Shown: positions 45,801-53,748, counted from the first letter of the stretch. The stretch: 64,000 nucleotides of DNA from Streptomyces sp. 135 (GCF_020026305.1 NZ_CP075691.1:248001-312000), one strand, 5' to 3'. Program-made: numbers and translations. The notes: generated from the sequence alone by a model not told the origin.

Positions 45801-46105
45801 AGCGGCTGGAGGCGGAGATCGACCGGGCGGTCGAGCAGGGGGACGACCGGCGCGCGGCCGCTTACGACCAGGAGCGCGCCGACCTGCTGGAGGAGCTGCG
45901 CCGTTACGCGGGCCTGGGAGGCCGGGCGCGCCGCCTGGGTGACTCGCGCGAGCGTGCCCGAAAGAATGTCACCGCCCGCATCCGTGACACGTTGCGCAAG
46001 CTGGACCAGCGGCACCCCGAGCTGGCGGCCCACCTGCGCCGCGCCGTCTCCACCGGGACGATGTGCCGCTACACCCCCGAGCAGGATCTGCGCTGGCGGC
46101 TGTGA
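42830..46105 (+). CDS. Large STAND-type AAA ATPase regulator-like protein
   Basis: 1091 residues from GTG 42830; GTGs at 42839 and 42845 are possible starts. Walker A is GEAGIGKTT (46-54) and Walker B VLVVLEDVHWAD (149-160), followed by an arginine-sensor region and a helical scaffold as in LuxR/MalT-type ATPases. A low-complexity S/T/P/A linker sits near 520-550. There is no LuxR DNA-binding domain; instead the C-terminal about 170 residues hold LRDLHCLLSLPGQDI and a coiled-coil with RERARKNVTARIRDTLRKL, a domain seen in other actinobacterial predicted ATPases. Role is probably signal-dependent regulation; ligand and output are unknown. Confidence 0.85.
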   Translation: MPAVTVPPSEDGAGQPLLGRDDFLRSVREQLERARGGHGGLLLITGEAGIGKTTLTGCAVREAGRMGMAVLRGSCWGADGTPGYWPWTQVIRSLRRSLGAQAWEAASEAAGVVWQVLPGGGGTAEEAGQFELFDAVTTMLVTAAQHQPVLVVLEDVHWADTASVALLEFAAQHMSLERVLIVATYRPVEVERPDHPLRDRLRSLETRATKLTLTGLGASHVAELMRRTVGCAPDGRLVGEVLRRTGGNPFFVQETARLWAGGHEVSGMSPGLHASLQQRLRLLDDAVAECLGAASVLGRRFRTDTLASVMAASPEEVRRWLAQAADAQLVARERSGEALFKHDLVRETLYGGLDAPRVRRLHAAAVRALRSTAVAQDATLPVELARHARRAFEELDRDEAVDLLLSAARHAESRMAHEEAAGHYERALDRLGEEVPARRVLLALHFGTALQMFGEHERSWRVFADAAASARSLGDPLLMGRTALTLYGADGRGDTALLKPRALRWAYEQQGAAASDDSTPRSPTPTPRTSLASASTPASTSAAEPTLSQSSMARRVAAAVVAGAHAAGDDDTLHIGLWARLQSEWGPRAAGDRRALAGELVAVSRRRGDLWTEHVAMSMRWVAALEAGDPRFMDDFHAMVALGAADGSARLRLHTVIDRSIVHALTGRLTEATELLDASESMNTPGANYYRYFASHHRWSLLVLRDRFTEARQLLDTLRAQQHPYVDLVEALTDVEAGEGHGVPVPRPGAGAGGDTVLHRSVTPLWLCHQAQAAAASGDPAWCDDVRAALAPYAGQWLVSLFGWDISGPAALWMGVLDAAQQRWDSAVRHLTEARESADRLHALPWSLRARLELAAALTAQGAHDEGHVATLLSEAASQARELGMTHLLARVEHVDTHGHGAGPGQDGSTPAYEFRRNGEVWRLTYGGRTVHMPDAKGLRDLHCLLSLPGQDIAAVRLLNPDDDTVTTVQGMGADEVLDDEARSRYRRHLERLEAEIDRAVEQGDDRRAAAYDQERADLLEELRRYAGLGGRARRLGDSRERARKNVTARIRDTLRKLDQRHPELAAHLRRAVSTGTMCRYTPEQDLRWRL

Positions 46106-46176
46106 CAGCCCCGTCGGCCGTAGCGGACACCGGTGTGCGGTGCCCGCGACGGCCAGGTGTGCGGAAGGAGGCCGGG

Positions 46177-47553
46177 TCACATCGGCTGCCAGTCGTGCCA
46201 GGTGCTGCCGGGCTGGTGCTGCCAGCGGTGATGGACACCACCGGGGTTGTTCGCGAAGATCTCAAGGCGCCCGTCGCGGTTGCGCAGGGCCCGGATGAAG
46301 TAGCCCCCGCCACCGAAGCCCTGCCACGTGCGCCAGGCGCCGGAACCATTGACCTGGTAGTTGTGCTGCACGACGTCGTCATTCATGGCGAACGCCTCGA
46401 TGCGCTCATCATGCGACTCCACCACCGCGAGCCGCGCACCCGCCGGGCCACCCAACGGCCGCCACTCATGCCAGTCACCACCCGGCACATTCTGCCAACG
46501 GTGATGCACACCAGTGGAGTTGGAAGCGAACACCTCCAGCCGCCCGTCACGGTTCTTCGCCACCGCCAGATGCTCACCACCCAGGCCGAAGTCCACCCAC
46601 TGCCGCCACGTCCCCGACAGATCTGTCTGACACGTATGACGGAAAATGTCATCCGTCAGAGCGAACACCTCGATACGGCCGTCCGAAGCGGGAGCCACCG
46701 CGAGCCGCGCGCTCGCCGGACCACCCAACGGCCGCCAGTCATGCCACGTCCCACCCGGCGTGTTGTGCCAACGATGATGCACACCCTCAGCGTTGGACGC
46801 GAAGACCTCCAAACGACCGTCATGATTGCGCCCCACCGCCAGATGATCCCCACCACCACCAAACGCGTACCAGTCCACCCACTCCCCCGACACCTTCGCC
46901 TGATACCGGTGCACGAACGTCTCCCCGCTCATCGCGAACAGCTCCAACCGCCCGTCCGGAGCCGCCGACAACGCGATCGTCGCCGACGCGGGCCCACCAA
47001 AAGCCCGCCACCCCGACCACTCACCCCCCGGCTGATGCTGATACGTGTGATAGATCTGATCGACCGCCGCATGAAACACCTCCACGCGACCATCCGCCGA
47101 CATCCCCACCACCAACCGCTGCCGCAGATCCGGCACCACGGGCCCCTTCCACCAGCTCGTCTCCCTGCGGGCACCGGCCCAGGAGAAGCTGAAGTGGATG
47201 TGGTTGGTGTGTGGGTTGGCGCCCCGGTAGGGCTGCCAGCCGGCGTCGGGGCGATTGGCCATCCAGATGCGCCGGTTCCAGATCATGTACATGATGCCGA
47301 AGCGGCGTGCGAGGGCGTGCGGGTTGCCGTGCCGGTCCGTGGCGTGCAGCCAGTTGATCAGGTCGTCGGCCAGATGCCCCTGACCCTGCACGTTCACGCC
47401 CCAGTCCCAGGCGCGGCCCTCCTTGTGTTCGCTCTGGCCTCCGCTGCCGCACGCCCTGCTGATGCCCATGTTGGTCGTACCGGGATAGGCGGCGAGCACC
47501 AGGTCACGGAAGTCGATCAGACCGGGTTCGGCGTCGCCGCCGTGGCCGCACAC
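46177..47553 (-). CDS. M15-type peptidase domain fused to a seven-repeat PLL-like propeller, 5' end lost
   Basis: 458 residues from GTG 47553, just inside an in-frame stop. Residues 10-130 match the M15/ARB_07466-like domain (LIDFRDLVLAAYPGTTNMGI, SEHKEGRAWDWGVN with His43, NPHTNHIHFSF with His115/118/120). Residues about 145-458 are seven repeats with DGRLEVFA and GVHHRWQ or similar, the pattern of PLL-type lectin propellers; odd and even repeats differ. Homologues begin with a signal peptide and about 15 further residues, both missing here, and there is no ribosome site. The gene therefore seems to have lost its promoter and secretion signal and may be dead. Confidence 0.75.
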   Translation of the reverse strand: MCGHGGDAEPGLIDFRDLVLAAYPGTTNMGISRACGSGGQSEHKEGRAWDWGVNVQGQGHLADDLINWLHATDRHGNPHALARRFGIMYMIWNRRIWMANRPDAGWQPYRGANPHTNHIHFSFSWAGARRETSWWKGPVVPDLRQRLVVGMSADGRVEVFHAAVDQIYHTYQHQPGGEWSGWRAFGGPASATIALSAAPDGRLELFAMSGETFVHRYQAKVSGEWVDWYAFGGGGDHLAVGRNHDGRLEVFASNAEGVHHRWHNTPGGTWHDWRPLGGPASARLAVAPASDGRIEVFALTDDIFRHTCQTDLSGTWRQWVDFGLGGEHLAVAKNRDGRLEVFASNSTGVHHRWQNVPGGDWHEWRPLGGPAGARLAVVESHDERIEAFAMNDDVVQHNYQVNGSGAWRTWQGFGGGGYFIRALRNRDGRLEIFANNPGGVHHRWQHQPGSTWHDWQPM

Positions 47554-48513
47554 CTGACGTCACCCGCTTCCCGGGGGCTGTTCCACCGTGCCGTCATGGC
47601 GAGCGGCGAGGCCGTGATGGACATGCCGGCCGGCGCGATGGGGCCCGGCGTGCCGGGATATCCCTGGTACGTATGGCGGACGGGGCGGGAGATGGAGGGC
47701 GTCACCACCGAGATGACCTCGTCCCTGGGCTGCCGGGACCGCCGCCCGCAGCGCACGCTCGCCTGCCTGCGCGCCCTGCCCGTGAAGACGATCCTCAAGG
47801 TGCCGTACATCATGAACGCCTTCCAGGCCTTCGGATACGGCAACGCCACCCTGCCCGAGCTGCCGCCGACGGCCCTGCGCGCCGGCCGATTCCACCGCGT
47901 GCCCGTCCTGTCCGGCGCGACCCGCGACGAACACCGCACGTTCGTCGGGATGACGTACGACGCGGTGGGCAGAGAGTTCACCGAGGCCGACTACGCGCGG
48001 GCGCTGCACACGGCGTTCGGCAAGCGGCCGGCGAAGCGGGTGCGCGCCGAGTACCCCACGTCCGCGTACCCGTCTCCCGCGCTGGCGCGGGCCACCGTCA
48101 TCACCGACCGCATGTGGGCGCGTGGCACGCACGACCAGCACGAGGCGCTGGCGCGACATGCCCCCGTATACGCCTACGAGTTCGCCGACCGAGACGCACC
48201 GATGTTCCTTCCGCTGCCCGGCGACTTCGACTTCGGTGCCTTCCACGCGGGCGACATCCCGTACCTGTTCGAGGACGAGACGGCGGAGCGGAAGTTCACC
48301 CCGGCGCAACGCCTCCTGTCGGCCACGATGAGCGGCTACTGGGCCGCCTTCGCCCGCACCGGCACACCGCGCGGCGCCGGTCTGCCCGCCTGGCCGCCTT
48401 ACCGGCCGGGCCACGTGGGACGGCCGTACACGCAGTCACTGGCACCGCACCGGATCGGTCCCGTCGACTACTACCGCGAACACAACCTCGGGTTCTGGAA
48501 CCGCGAGCGCTGA
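47545..48513 (+). pseudogene. Type B carboxylesterase, C-terminal half only
   Basis: The homology starts at AAHLTSPASRGLFHRAVMASGEA, which in intact type B carboxylesterases follows directly after the catalytic GESAG elbow. The whole N-terminal half, including the nucleophilic serine, is absent, while the C-terminal half is well kept up to VDYYREHNLGFWNRE. The first bases overlap the start of the leftward peptidase gene. No ribosome site or start precedes it. It is best read as the remnant of a gene cut by the same deletion that removed the 5' end of its neighbour. Confidence 0.8.
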
Positions 48514-48525
48514 CAGATCGGAGTG
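48509..48525. repeat. 17-bp direct repeat, left copy
   Basis: GCTGACAGATCGGAGTG, identical to 50067-50083. It includes the stop codon of the esterase remnant and ends 3 bases before the stop of the methyltransferase gene. Confidence 0.85.
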
Positions 48526-48527
48526 CG

Positions 48528-49388
48528 TTAGCGGCGGGCCGAGGGCTGATCTTCAGCGATCGTGTGGCTGGAGCGGGTCGAGGTGATCACGACGGATGTG
48601 TAGGACATGGTGACGTGGCCGCCGAGCTTGTCGATCGCGGCCCCTGCGCTGTCCAGGACCTCGGCCATTTTGTCTGGGGGGAGTTGGGTGAGGCCGCCGA
48701 AGGTGGGGAGCTGGTCGAGCCACTCTTCCCGGGAGTAGGTGCGCTCCCAGGCGAAGCGCCACTGTTCGGGCTCGCTGAAGTCGCCGGTCCGGCGGATCCC
48801 GTCGGCGATTTTCGCGAACAACGGCTGGTACGCGTCCACGGCCGAGCCTCTCAGCAGGCCGGGGTTGAACGGGGAATCGGGGGCGACCCGTTGGAGCGCT
48901 TCGGCGAGGGCGTCGATCACCTCGGCCGGGAGTTGAGGGACGTGGTGGAAGGGGGCGAGTCGGCCGCCGGGCCGGAGCACCTGGGCCGTCTTGGCCGCGC
49001 CGGCGACGGGGTCCACCCAGTGCCAGGCGGTGCCGGCGATGACCGCGTCGAACTGCCGTCCGGCCGGCTGCCAGTCCTCGAACCTGGCGACCTCGACCTC
49101 GACCCGGCTGCGTCGCGCGAAGGCGGCCATCCGCTCGTCGGGCTCGACACCGAGCACCGTGCAGCCGACCGCCTGGAATTGCCGGGCCTCGATGCCGGTC
49201 CCGGCTCCGACATCGAGGACACGTCGACCGGGGCTTGCCGCGACGATTGCGTCCACCAGGGCCTGGGGATACGGCGGTCGGGCGCGGTCGTAGCGTTCGG
49301 CGTCCACTCCGAACGACTCGGCTGTCCGCCGGTGGTGGTGGGGCTCGGGTCCGGACCCGTCCGGCTGGCCCTGCGGTAAAATGGGCAT
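48528..49388 (-). CDS. Class I SAM-dependent methyltransferase
   Basis: 286 residues. The glycine-rich SAM motif is VLDVGAGTGIEARQF, with an acidic end of beta 2 in GVEPDERM and the post-I/II motif FDAVIAGTAWHWVDP and LRPGGRLAPF. The start at ATG 49388 coincides with the predicted transcription start, so the mRNA may be leaderless. It is divergent from a TetR gene, and two palindromes cover its promoter. Substrate is unknown; the family includes small-molecule and quinone methyltransferases. Confidence 0.9.
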   Translation of the reverse strand: MPILPQGQPDGSGPEPHHHRRTAESFGVDAERYDRARPPYPQALVDAIVAASPGRRVLDVGAGTGIEARQFQAVGCTVLGVEPDERMAAFARRSRVEVEVARFEDWQPAGRQFDAVIAGTAWHWVDPVAGAAKTAQVLRPGGRLAPFHHVPQLPAEVIDALAEALQRVAPDSPFNPGLLRGSAVDAYQPLFAKIADGIRRTGDFSEPEQWRFAWERTYSREEWLDQLPTFGGLTQLPPDKMAEVLDSAGAAIDKLGGHVTMSYTSVVITSTRSSHTIAEDQPSARR

Positions 49389-49423
49389 GCGCCCACCCTA
49401 ATGGGCGATTGCCCACTTGTTAA
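49381..49423. promoter_or_regulatory. Promoter with two TetR-type operators between methyltransferase and TetR genes
   Basis: For the leftward gene: TTAACA (49418-49423), 17-base spacer, TAGGGT (49395-49400), predicted start at the ATG near 49388. Two 16-bp palindromes of the form ATGGGC-N4-GCCCAC lie at 49381-49396 and 49401-49416, 20 bases centre to centre. The second fills the promoter spacer and the first covers the -10 edge and the start codon. Confidence 0.8.
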
Positions 49424-49450
49424 GGCGGGGCGGCGCGGAAAGGGAGCACA

Positions 49451-50050
49451 ATGCCGTCAGGGGTGCACATCCACAACGTGCGCGGCCAGTTGTTCGCAGC
49501 CGCCGAGCGCGTCCTGCTTCGGGACGGGCCCGGCGCGTTGACCAGCCGGGCGGTCACGGAGGAGGCGAACTGCGCCAAGGGTGTGCTGCACCGGCACTTC
49601 ACCGACTTCGACGCCTTCCTGGCGGAGCTGGTCCTCGACCGCGTCCGCGGCATCGAGGAGCGGACCACGACGCTGCGTGCGGCCGCCGGCACCGGCAGCG
49701 TGGTGGACAACCTCGCCGACGCGCTTGAGGACCTGTTCGAGCCGGTCACGGTGGCAATCGTCGCGCTCATCACCTTCCGTGACGGCCTCCGCGCCCGGCT
49801 GCGCGAGGCCGGTCTGACCGGCATCCCGCTGGCCGTGCAAGGCGCCGCCATGATCGCCGCCTATCTCACTGCCGAGCGGGAGTCGGGGCGCCTGGCCGGT
49901 GACGCCGACATCGACACGCTCGCCCCCACTCTCGTCGGGGCCGGGCACCTGCTGTTCGCCGACCGGGCGAGCGCCCCGCCGCAGATCGCCGCCGTCCGAA
50001 AGATGGTGACCACCGTCATCGCCGGCGCCTTGCGACCAGCTCAGTCGTAG
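49451..50050 (+). CDS. TetR-family repressor
   Basis: 199 residues from ATG 49451 (AAAGGGAG upstream). The N-terminal helix-turn-helix is at about 25-60: LTSRAVTEEANCAKGVLHRHFTDFDAFLAELV. The C-terminal ligand-binding domain has no recognised signature. It should bind the paired palindromes in the intergenic region and repress the divergent methyltransferase gene and probably itself. Gene and partner are bracketed by the 17-bp repeat. Confidence 0.92.
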   Translation: MPSGVHIHNVRGQLFAAAERVLLRDGPGALTSRAVTEEANCAKGVLHRHFTDFDAFLAELVLDRVRGIEERTTTLRAAAGTGSVVDNLADALEDLFEPVTVAIVALITFRDGLRARLREAGLTGIPLAVQGAAMIAAYLTAERESGRLAGDADIDTLAPTLVGAGHLLFADRASAPPQIAAVRKMVTTVIAGALRPAQS

Positions 50051-50066
50051 GCCGGGCCGCTGGTCG

Positions 50067-50083
50067 GCTGACAGATCGGAGTG
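50067..50083. repeat. 17-bp direct repeat, right copy
   Basis: Identical to 48509-48525. It lies 16 bases after the TetR stop and 43 bases before tRNA-fMet. Confidence 0.85.
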
Positions 50084-50126
50084 GTCATTCGCAGCCGTTC
50101 ACCTGACGTAGAGTGGGGTTCACCGA

Positions 50127-50200
50127 CGCGGGGTGGAGCAGCTCGGTAGCTCGCTGGGCTCATAACCCAGAGGTCGCAGGTTCAAATCCTGTCCCCGCTA
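50127..50200 (+). tRNA. Initiator tRNA-Met (CAU)
   Basis: A 74-nt cloverleaf without encoded CCA. The acceptor stem starts CGCGGGG and ends CCCCGCT plus discriminator A, so the first pair is mismatched as in initiators. The anticodon loop is CTCATAA, flanked by the three G-C pairs (GGG/CCC) typical of tRNA-fMet. D-arm GAGCAGCTCGGTAGCTC and T-arm GGTTCAAATCC are normal. Confidence 0.95.
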
Positions 50201-50206
50201 CGAGAA

Positions 50207-50241
50207 CCGGCCCCTTCCGATATGACATCGGGAGGGGCCGG
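50207..50241. terminator. Hairpin after tRNA-fMet
   Basis: A 15-bp stem with one G-T pair (50207-50221 with 50227-50241) and loop ATGAC, 6 bases after the tRNA. It can also end the leftward amidase transcript, whose stop is at 50263. Confidence 0.75.
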
Positions 50242-50262
50242 AGTCGTCCGGGGCGCCCGCCC

Positions 50263-51714
50263 TCAGGGGCCCGTGTGGTTCCCTGCCCAGACCTTGGGGG
50301 TCCGGTCCGACCACGGGCCGGCCTGTTCGAGTTGGCCGGCGAGACGGAAGAGGCGGCTTTCGAGTCCGTAACCGGCGGCGAACTGCATGCCGACCGGCAG
50401 CCCTGTCTCGGCGTCGGCCGTCACGGGCACCGACATCGCGGGCGTGCCCGCCACATTGAACGCCACGGTGAACGGCGAGAGGTCGAAGAGACGACGAAGC
50501 CAGCCAAGGCCGTCCAGAGTCTCCGCGCCCTCGGCATGAGTGCCCAGGGGCACGGGGAGTTCCGGCAGGGTCGGCGTGAGCAGCATGTCGTGAGCGGCGA
50601 AGTACCGTGCCAGGCTGCGAGCCACCCGGTTCCGGACGGCGAGCGCGGTGACGAACTGGGCGCCGCTCACCCGCTGCCCGTAGTGGTAGCTGGCGAGAAT
50701 GGGCGGCTCAAGGGTCGAGTCGTCGATGGGCCGGCCGAAGGCGGCAGCCAGTTCGTCGATCGAAGCCGTGAGATTCGCCGTCCACTGGTGGGCGCTCGCC
50801 AGGACGAACTCCTCCCAGTCGACGCCGAGGTCGGCCTTGACCTCCTCCACCTGATGGCCGAGGGATTCGAGCAGGCGCACGGTGCGGGAGAGGGCGTCGG
50901 CCACGGGCGCGGTGGTGCGGTGTCCACCCCATGCCTGGCGAAGGACACCGATCCGCAGCGTGCCCGGAGGGCGGGTGACTTCCTCCGCGTACGGCCGGGA
51001 CGGCTCCTGTGCGAAGTAGGGGTCGCCCGGTTCCGGGCCGCGGACCTGGTCGAGCAGTGCCGCGCTGTCGCGTACCGTCCGGCTGACGCTGCCCTGCACG
51101 GCGAGACCGTTGAAGACCTCGTCGAAGGAGGGGCCCGCGGAGACCCGGCCACGGGTCGGCTTCAACCCGAAGAGGCCATTGCAGGCCGCGGGGATGCGGA
51201 TCGAGCCAGCGGCGTCGGTGGCGTGTGCGATCGGCACCACCCCGGCGGCGACGGCCGCGCCCGCGCCCCCGCTGGATCCGCCCGCGCTGCGCGCCGGGTC
51301 CCACGGGTTGCGGGTCGCGCCGTACAGCACGGGTTCCGTCGTGTTGCTGTAGGCCATCTCCGGTGTCGACGTACGTCCGAACGTCACGAGGCCTGCGCGG
51401 CGGAAGCGCAGCATCAGGGAGGAGTCGGCGGCGACGACGTTGCCTGCCGCGAGACGGCTGCCCAGCTCCATCCGCCTCCCGGCCATGGAGACCCCGATGT
51501 CCTTGATCAGGAAAGGGACCCCGGCCAGCGGTGAGCTGCCGGGTATGGGTTCGTCGTCGGCCGGCCAGGTCTCGACGATGGCGTTGATCTGCGGGTTGAC
51601 CGCCCGCGCGGCCTCGCGTGCGGCGGCCTCCAGTTCGGCGGGGGTCACTTCGCCCCGGGCCACCAGCTCGGCGAGTCCGACCGCGTCGAAGCTCACGTAC
51701 TCGGTGATTCTCAC
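50263..51714 (-). CDS. Amidase signature family hydrolase
   Basis: 483 residues from GTG 51714, which follows GGGAG by 5 bases. The Ser-cisSer-Lys triad is visible: Lys71 in FLIKDIG, a cis-serine in GGSSGG (146-150), and Ser171 in [10 protein letters not shown]. Family members hydrolyse aliphatic or aryl amides, nitrile-derived amides or oligomers. The substrate is not apparent. It is divergent from a TetR gene with a palindromic site between them and should be under its control. Confidence 0.92.
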   Translation of the reverse strand: MRITEYVSFDAVGLAELVARGEVTPAELEAAAREAARAVNPQINAIVETWPADDEPIPGSSPLAGVPFLIKDIGVSMAGRRMELGSRLAAGNVVAADSSLMLRFRRAGLVTFGRTSTPEMAYSNTTEPVLYGATRNPWDPARSAGGSSGGAGAAVAAGVVPIAHATDAAGSIRIPAACNGLFGLKPTRGRVSAGPSFDEVFNGLAVQGSVSRTVRDSAALLDQVRGPEPGDPYFAQEPSRPYAEEVTRPPGTLRIGVLRQAWGGHRTTAPVADALSRTVRLLESLGHQVEEVKADLGVDWEEFVLASAHQWTANLTASIDELAAAFGRPIDDSTLEPPILASYHYGQRVSGAQFVTALAVRNRVARSLARYFAAHDMLLTPTLPELPVPLGTHAEGAETLDGLGWLRRLFDLSPFTVAFNVAGTPAMSVPVTADAETGLPVGMQFAAGYGLESRLFRLAGQLEQAGPWSDRTPKVWAGNHTGP

Positions 51715-51759
51715 TGTCACTCCCAGAAGGGAAGGTCGATACCGTTGAGTCCCTGACGA

Positions 51760-51771
51760 TACCGATCGGTA
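51760..51771. promoter_or_regulatory. Palindromic operator between amidase and TetR genes
   Basis: TACCGATCGGTA is a perfect 12-bp palindrome. Related half sites GATACCG (from 51738) and GGTACCG (from 51769 and 51788) surround it. It is a likely TetR operator. Confidence 0.55.
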
Positions 51772-51851
51772 CCGAATGGGTCTGGCTGGTACCGTAACAG
51801 GCGATGGCCGGCAGGAGCCGCCCACGACGGAACGGACGTCACGGAGCAGTC

Positions 51852-52469
51852 ATGGCATCGACCACCAGCAGGCCGGGCAGGGTGGCGAAACTGCCGCCTC
51901 GTGAGCGCATCCTCGACGCGGCGGAAGAGCTCTTCCAGAGCGAGGGCATCCGGCGGGTGGGCGTCCAGGCGATCGCCGAGAAGGCCGAGACCACCAAGAT
52001 GGCGATCTACCGGCACTTCGAGACCAAGGACGCGCTGGTCGCGGAGTGGTTGCGGATCCTCGCCGCCGATTACCAGGCCGCCTTCGACCGGGTCGAGGCC
52101 GACCATCCCGGCCGGCCCAGGGAACAGATCCTCGGCCTGGCCCGCTTCATCGCCGAGGGACTGCCGACCATCTCGCACCGGGGCTGTCCGTTCATCAACT
52201 CCCTCGCCGAACTGCCCGACCGCTCCCATCCCGCACGGCAAGTGATCGAGAAGCACAAGGCCGAGCAGACCCGCAGACTCGTGGGCATGTGCGCCGAGGC
52301 AGGCCTGCCCGATCCCGAACAGGCCACGGCCGAGATCACCTTCGTACTCGAAGGCGCGCAGGTCAGCACGCAGAACGGAAGCATCGATCAGGTGCCGGAT
52401 CGGCTGATGAGAATCGTCGCGGGGATCCTGGACCGGCGCCGCCCGGCCCCCGACGCGCCGGTCACCTGA
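51852..52469 (+). CDS. TetR-family repressor
   Basis: 205 residues from ATG 51852 (GGAG 6 bases upstream); an in-frame ATG at 51804 lacks a ribosome site. The helix-turn-helix is ILDAAEELFQSEGIRRVGVQAIAEKAETTKMAIYRHFETKD in outline. The ligand domain has TISHRGCPFINSLAELPD, a conserved stretch in one TetR group. It probably represses the divergent amidase gene. It is convergent with the membrane protein gene. Confidence 0.92.
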   Translation: MASTTSRPGRVAKLPPRERILDAAEELFQSEGIRRVGVQAIAEKAETTKMAIYRHFETKDALVAEWLRILAADYQAAFDRVEADHPGRPREQILGLARFIAEGLPTISHRGCPFINSLAELPDRSHPARQVIEKHKAEQTRRLVGMCAEAGLPDPEQATAEITFVLEGAQVSTQNGSIDQVPDRLMRIVAGILDRRRPAPDAPVT

Positions 52470-52495
52470 CCACCGGGCGACCGGGCTTCACCGGC

Positions 52496-52999
52496 TCAGC
52501 TCTCACCCCGGTCCCTCCTGGAGGCGCGCCGCCCCCGCGTCATCGCCAGCACACTGCCCGCGACGGCGATCACGGCGATGGCCAGGGCGATACTGACGCC
52601 GCCCTCGGTGTCCCAGTACACGTCTTCCAGACTGATCAGCAGCGCGGCCTCGTCGACGATGAGGGCGAGGCCCACCCCGTAGGCGAGCCCCATCCAGGCG
52701 CGTGCCCCCGCCGAACGCTCCGCGAGGCCCGCCGCGCCCACCGCCGCGAGCAGCAGGATGCCCCACACGTAGTGGTGGATGTGCAGTCCACCGGCCTGGA
52801 CGTCGCCCACCCCGGCCACATCGATGTGGATGAGCCAGGTGAGCAGCCGCATCCCGCCGAAGGTGAGCGCGAATCCCCACCAGGCCAGCACGAAGCCGCG
52901 GCGCTTCGGGGAGATGCCGGGCAGCAGGCGCAGCCAGGGCGACGGTCGTTCCGTGTGCCGGGGCGGCCGTGAGGAGTCGGTCGTACTCGGCCGCTTCAT
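52496..52999 (-). CDS. Integral membrane protein
   Basis: 167 residues. ATG 52999 overlaps the stop of the alpha/beta hydrolase gene (ATGA). Four membrane segments are visible: FVLAWWGFALTFGGMRLLTWL, HHYVWGILLLAAVGAAGL, AWMGLAYGVGLALIVDEAAL and VSIALAIAVIAVAGSVLAM. A HIHHY motif before helix 2 and DEAAL in helix 3 could bind metal. The family is not named by me. The coupling with the hydrolase suggests a shared process, perhaps lipid-related given the genes upstream. Confidence 0.85.
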   Translation of the reverse strand: MKRPSTTDSSRPPRHTERPSPWLRLLPGISPKRRGFVLAWWGFALTFGGMRLLTWLIHIDVAGVGDVQAGGLHIHHYVWGILLLAAVGAAGLAERSAGARAWMGLAYGVGLALIVDEAALLISLEDVYWDTEGGVSIALAIAVIAVAGSVLAMTRGRRASRRDRGES

Positions 53000-53748
53000 G
53001 ACAGCTCTCCCTCCGTGAACTTTTCGATGAGCGCCGCCATGGCGTCCGGCGCGCTGTAGTGGGCCGCATGGGCCGCGCCTGGCATCTCGGCCGTTCGTCC
53101 GTCGCCGACGACCCGCGCCACGTGCCGGATCCAGGCGGCGGAGGCGATGGTGTCACCCGATCCGCGTACGACGAGCGTCGGCGCGTGGACCCGGGCCAGG
53201 TTCCCCTCGAACGACTCGGCCGCGTCGCGCAGGGCGCTGCGGAAGGACGCGGCGCAGCGCGGCAGCCCGGTCACCAGATAGTCCGCCGCGGCCAGCGGGA
53301 GCAGCGAGAAGGGCTCCCGGGGCACGTCCGCGAGAAGCCGGCCGAACTGGCGCGGGCCGGATGTCCTCGGTTCGAGGGCCGGGCCGACCAGGACCATCCG
53401 GCTCACCAGGTCCGGGTGGCGGGCGGTGAGCGCCGCGGTCACCTGGCAGCCGACCGAGTTGGCCACGAGGCAGCTCGGCCCCAGGGACAGCTGCCGGTGC
53501 CAGTGCGCCAAGGCGTCAGCGACCTGCCCTACGTCGAGTGCGCGGCGCGCGGCGGCGCGGGATCGCGCGTTGCCCGGCAGGTCGGGTACCAGGACGGTCG
53601 TGCCGCTCGCGGCCAGCCGGCGCGCCAGGGGCACGAGGTACCGCCCCGAGAGTCCGAGCCCGTGTACGAGTACGGCGTTCGGGGCGCCGTCACGCGGCGG
53701 CGCCCCGAACCCGCGGGTGAAAATCCCGGTGTCTGTCCTCTGCTCCAC
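52996..53748 (-). CDS. Alpha/beta hydrolase
   Basis: About 250 residues from GTG 53748 (GAAGG 7 bases upstream). Oxyanion-hole region VLVHGLGLSGRYL, nucleophile Ser98 in LVANSVGCQV (an ANSVG elbow, G replaced by A at the first position), acid near GSGDTIA, and catalytic His near PGAAHAAHY. It could act as an esterase, lipase or thioesterase. It lies 133 bases after the WS/DGAT-like gene on the same strand, so it may belong to the same operon and process an acylated product. Confidence 0.85.
   Translation of the reverse strand: MEQRTDTGIFTRGFGAPPRDGAPNAVLVHGLGLSGRYLVPLARRLAASGTTVLVPDLPGNARSRAAARRALDVGQVADALAHWHRQLSLGPSCLVANSVGCQVTAALTARHPDLVSRMVLVGPALEPRTSGPRQFGRLLADVPREPFSLLPLAAADYLVTGLPRCAASFRSALRDAAESFEGNLARVHAPTLVVRGSGDTIASAAWIRHVARVVGDGRTAEMPGAAHAAHYSAPDAMAALIEKFTEGELS

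Noticed and set aside
46500..47100. C-rich, repeat-like DNA that first looked like a low-complexity or CRISPR-like array
   Set aside because: It is explained by the coding repeats of the PLL-type propeller; units are about 47 codons and are not spacer/repeat structured.
46063..47544. Plus-strand open frame running from 46063 into the esterase remnant
   Set aside because: The first 490 codons are antisense to the propeller repeats and have no homology; only the part after about 47545 is esterase-like.
48509..50083. The 17-bp direct repeat as phage or ICE attachment sites
   Set aside because: There is no integrase or excisionase, and the repeat is upstream of the tRNA 5' end and does not overlap its 3' end.
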